This document shows, one piece after another, positions 6,394 through 7,799 of a DNA stretch of 7,799 nt (the first letter of the stretch is position 1; each line of letters begins with the position of its first letter). The notes under the pieces are model-generated. The model saw nothing but the letters and a program-made list of their open reading frames with translations, was not told the DNA's origin and did not search any database. The DNA is taken from contig DDHX01000012.1 in NCBI GenBank assembly GCA_002338255.1, positions 14,778 to 22,576 on the forward strand, written 5' to 3'. This stretch comes from Ruminococcaceae bacterium UBA1865 (GTDB taxonomy: Bacteria; Bacillota; Clostridia; Oscillospirales; Acutalibacteraceae). The translations under genes and the position numbers were made by a program.

Positions 6394-6415
6394 TGAAAAT
6401 ATTAAAATAATTTCA
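6394..6415. repeat. Imperfect 22-bp palindrome
   Basis: TGAAA (6394-6398) and TTTCA (6411-6415) are inverted arms, and most of the AT-rich interior also pairs (TATT against AATA). It lies about 110 bases upstream of the predicted ferredoxin -10 box and about 55 bases upstream of the MFS -35. It could be an operator for either gene, but in sequence this AT-rich chance symmetry is common. Confidence 0.25.
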
Positions 6416-6502
6416 GAGAAAATAATCGAATCATTCAATGAGATAAGCGTTTGTCTTAGACAGGATATTCCTTTTTGTTTTTTGAATTTGTAGCCAGGGA
6501 TA

Positions 6503-6531
6503 CCGACTTGTAAATTATTCTATGCTATACT
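6503..6531 (+). promoter_or_regulatory. Extended -10 promoter of the ferredoxin-hcp unit
   Basis: TATACT (6526-6531) is preceded by TGC (6523-6525), an extended -10 element. A poor -35 (CCGACT, 6503-6508, matching only GAC) stands 17 bases upstream. Transcription would begin near 6538, only about 25 bases before the ATG at 6563. A weak -35 with an extended -10 fits a stress-inducible gene helped by an activator, but that is inference. Confidence 0.6.
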
Positions 6532-6562
6532 GAGCACATCAAATCGGATGGAGGATTAATTA

Positions 6563-7273
6563 ATGAAAAGAAAAATTATTCATATTGATGCTGAAAAATG
6601 TAACGGCTGCGGACTGTGCGTGAATGCCTGTCACGAGGGCGCGTTACAAATGATAGATGGTAAAGCAACGCTGATCAGTGACAGTTATTGTGACGGTCTG
6701 GGTGACTGCCTGCCTGAGTGCCCGACAGGGGCAATTGAAATCAAAGAACGCGAAGCCGAAGACTACGACAAGGAACTGGTGGAAGCTAAAATGAAGCAAA
6801 AGGGAATGCAGCCCCCAATGGGCGGATGCCCGTCGATGCGTGCAAAAGTTTTTGAGCGTAAGGAAGCACCGGCAGCTCCAGCCGCTGCGAACATGCCGCT
6901 TTATAACCAGTCGGAGCTTCGCCAGTGGCCTTGCCAGATAAAGCTTGTTGCGCCAAACGCACCGTATTTTCAAAATGCACATATTGTTATCTGTGCCGAT
7001 TGTACTGCCTATGCCTATCCGAACATTCATCAGTTTATGAAAAATAAAGTTACCTTAATCGGGTGCCCTAAATTAGACGATGTAGATTACAGCGAAAAAC
7101 TGACCGCTATTTTGGAGCGAAATGATATTCAAAGCATCACCATTGTAAGAATGGAAGTTCCGTGCTGCGGCGGCATGGTGAGTTATGTAAAAACAGCTTT
7201 GCAAAATTCCGGAAAAATAATTCCTTGGAATATCATTACCATCTCAACCGATGGTCAAATTTTAGATAATTAA
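6563..7273 (+). CDS. Hcp-associated 4Fe-4S ferredoxin-like protein
   Basis: Probably an electron carrier or assembly partner for the hybrid cluster protein encoded next. The ATG is 8 bases after GGAGG and gives 236 residues. The N-terminal ferredoxin domain has a complete first motif (Cys13, 16, 19, 23) and a second motif with Cys43, 49 and 53, where position 46, normally Cys, is Leu (YCDGLGDCLPECP). This suggests one 4Fe-4S cluster and a second cluster that is 3Fe-4S or has a non-cysteine ligand. A linker rich in Ala/Pro (about 100-110) leads to a C-terminal domain of some 120 residues with Cys124, CADC (144-147), GCPK (Cys168) and PCCGG (Cys201, Cys202). That domain looks alpha/beta and able to bind metal, but I cannot name its fold. 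Only 19 bases separate it from hcp, so the two are co-transcribed. Proteins of this layout are recurrent neighbours of hcp in clostridia; their role is not established to my knowledge. Confidence 0.85.
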   Translation: MKRKIIHIDAEKCNGCGLCVNACHEGALQMIDGKATLISDSYCDGLGDCLPECPTGAIEIKEREAEDYDKELVEAKMKQKGMQPPMGGCPSMRAKVFERKEAPAAPAAANMPLYNQSELRQWPCQIKLVAPNAPYFQNAHIVICADCTAYAYPNIHQFMKNKVTLIGCPKLDDVDYSEKLTAILERNDIQSITIVRMEVPCCGGMVSYVKTALQNSGKIIPWNIITISTDGQILDN

Positions 7274-7292
7274 TTTTAGGAGGATTTAAAAA

Positions 7293-7799
7293 ATGTTTTG
7301 TTTTCAATGTGAGCAAACCGCGGGTGGTACAGGTTGTACCAAAATGGGTGTGTGCGGCAAATCAAATGATACCGCAAATTTGCAGGATGACCTGACCGGG
7401 GCTTTAGTCGGGCTTGCAAAGGCTGCCGGCAACAGCGGAAGGACTGCGAAATCCGACAAGTTGATTCTGGATGGCCTGTTTATGTGTATTACCAATGTGA
7501 ATTTCGACAACGGCTCAATTCAGGCCCTCACCGATGAAATTAATCAGGAAAAAGCTGTTCTCGTTCCGAATTGCAGCGGCTGTGCTTCCCGCTGCGGCAG
7601 CACAGACAACCTTGATATGAATGTTTTATGGAATGACAATGAGGATATCCGTTCTCTGAAGACCCTGCTGTTGCTTGGGATGCGCGGGATGGCCGCCTAT
7701 GCGTATCATGCGTATGTACTTGGGTATACTGATGATGAGGTCACGGAATGGTTCTATAAAGGACTGACCGCAATCGGTTCCGAGCTGGACGCTTCCGAA
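7293..7799 (+). CDS. hcp: Hydroxylamine reductase / hybrid cluster protein, N-terminal part
   Basis: The first 169 residues of Hcp, cut by the window edge (full proteins are about 540-555 residues). The ATG follows a perfect AGGAGG (7278-7283) with a 9-base spacer. The opening MFCFQCEQTAGGTGC carries the N-terminal cluster motif Cys3-x2-Cys6-x8-Cys15-x5-Cys21, the spacing of class I Hcps from strict anaerobes rather than the wider spacing of enterobacterial class II. Further cysteines lie at 94, 97 and 101 (NCSGCASRC). The ligands of the Fe-S-O hybrid cluster are in the missing C-terminal part, so an intact active site cannot be confirmed here. Hcp reduces hydroxylamine in vitro and is best supported as a nitric oxide reductase or nitrosative-stress protein in the cytoplasm. 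Coupling to the ferredoxin-like gene upstream suggests that protein supplies its electrons. Confidence 0.95.
   Translation, partial: MFCFQCEQTAGGTGCTKMGVCGKSNDTANLQDDLTGALVGLAKAAGNSGRTAKSDKLILDGLFMCITNVNFDNGSIQALTDEINQEKAVLVPNCSGCASRCGSTDNLDMNVLWNDNEDIRSLKTLLLLGMRGMAAYAYHAYVLGYTDDEVTEWFYKGLTAIGSELDASE

Larger units (their letters stand above)
6278..6562. other. Divergent intergenic region between the MFS gene and the ferredoxin-hcp unit
   Basis: 285 AT-rich bases without a supportable gene. It contains a minus-strand promoter candidate for the MFS gene (6310-6338), an imperfect 22-bp palindrome (6394-6415), a small TGTC-TTA-GACA symmetry (6452-6462), and an extended -10 promoter for the ferredoxin-hcp unit (6503-6531). 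I found no full Rex site or clear Crp/Fnr-type (HcpR-like) palindrome. Confidence 0.7.

Noticed and set aside
6644..7030. Minus-strand open frame of 128 codons opposite the ferredoxin-like gene
   Set aside because: It is antisense to a gene with clear cluster motifs and shows no motif or start signal of its own.
1..7799. CRISPR array, insertion sequence, tRNA, riboswitch or prophage remnants
   Set aside because: I found no regularly spaced repeats, no transposase or integrase signature, no cloverleaf-like segment and no recognisable riboswitch core. The non-coding stretches are short and explained by promoters and terminators.

Overview
The window reads as a piece of chromosome from an anaerobic, fermentative low-to-mid GC Gram-positive bacterium of the Clostridia, perhaps Oscillospiraceae/Ruminococcaceae-like. 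The genus is a guess. The signs are strong AGGAGG-type ribosome binding sites, compact intrinsic terminators, two oxygen-sensitive iron-type alcohol dehydrogenases, a Rex-type redox operator, and a class I hybrid cluster protein with a dedicated ferredoxin-like partner. No phage, transposon, CRISPR, tRNA or rRNA sequence is visible.

Layout. (1) Positions 1-2230 (+): the 3' end of a peptide/nickel-type ABC importer operon. It holds the tail of a DppC/OppC permease and the two ATPases DppD/OppD and DppF/OppF, tightly packed, the last two overlapping by 8 bases. It closes with a strong hairpin at 2240-2271 that can also serve the gene arriving from the other side. (2) Positions 2297-4921: two divergent metal-dependent dehydrogenases of different subfamilies. 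These are a glycerol dehydrogenase (gldA, minus strand) and a stand-alone alcohol dehydrogenase resembling the C-terminal half of AdhE (plus strand). The 363-base intergenic region between them carries a good sigma-A promoter followed by a near-perfect Rex operator in front of the alcohol dehydrogenase, and two 10-bp direct repeats resembling Rex half-sites around the -10 box of gldA. (3) Positions 4960-5002: a GC-rich terminator separating the alcohol dehydrogenase from a convergent 12-helix MFS exporter (5009-6277, minus). (4) Positions 6563-7799 (+): a two-gene unit of a 4Fe-4S ferredoxin-like protein and the N-terminal 169 residues of hydroxylamine reductase/hybrid cluster protein (hcp), which runs off the window.

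How the genes may work together. The central pair looks like a redox valve: NAD(P)H is reoxidised by making alcohol (adh) or balanced through glycerol/dihydroxyacetone (gldA), with Rex sensing NADH/NAD+ as the likely switch. The ferredoxin-Hcp pair would use reduced ferredoxin-type electrons for nitric oxide or hydroxylamine detoxification. The peptide importer and MFS exporter have no visible functional link to these. The most useful leads are the Rex operator, the gldA half-site repeats, and the unusual seven-cysteine ferredoxin with an uncharacterised cysteine-rich C-terminal domain beside hcp.
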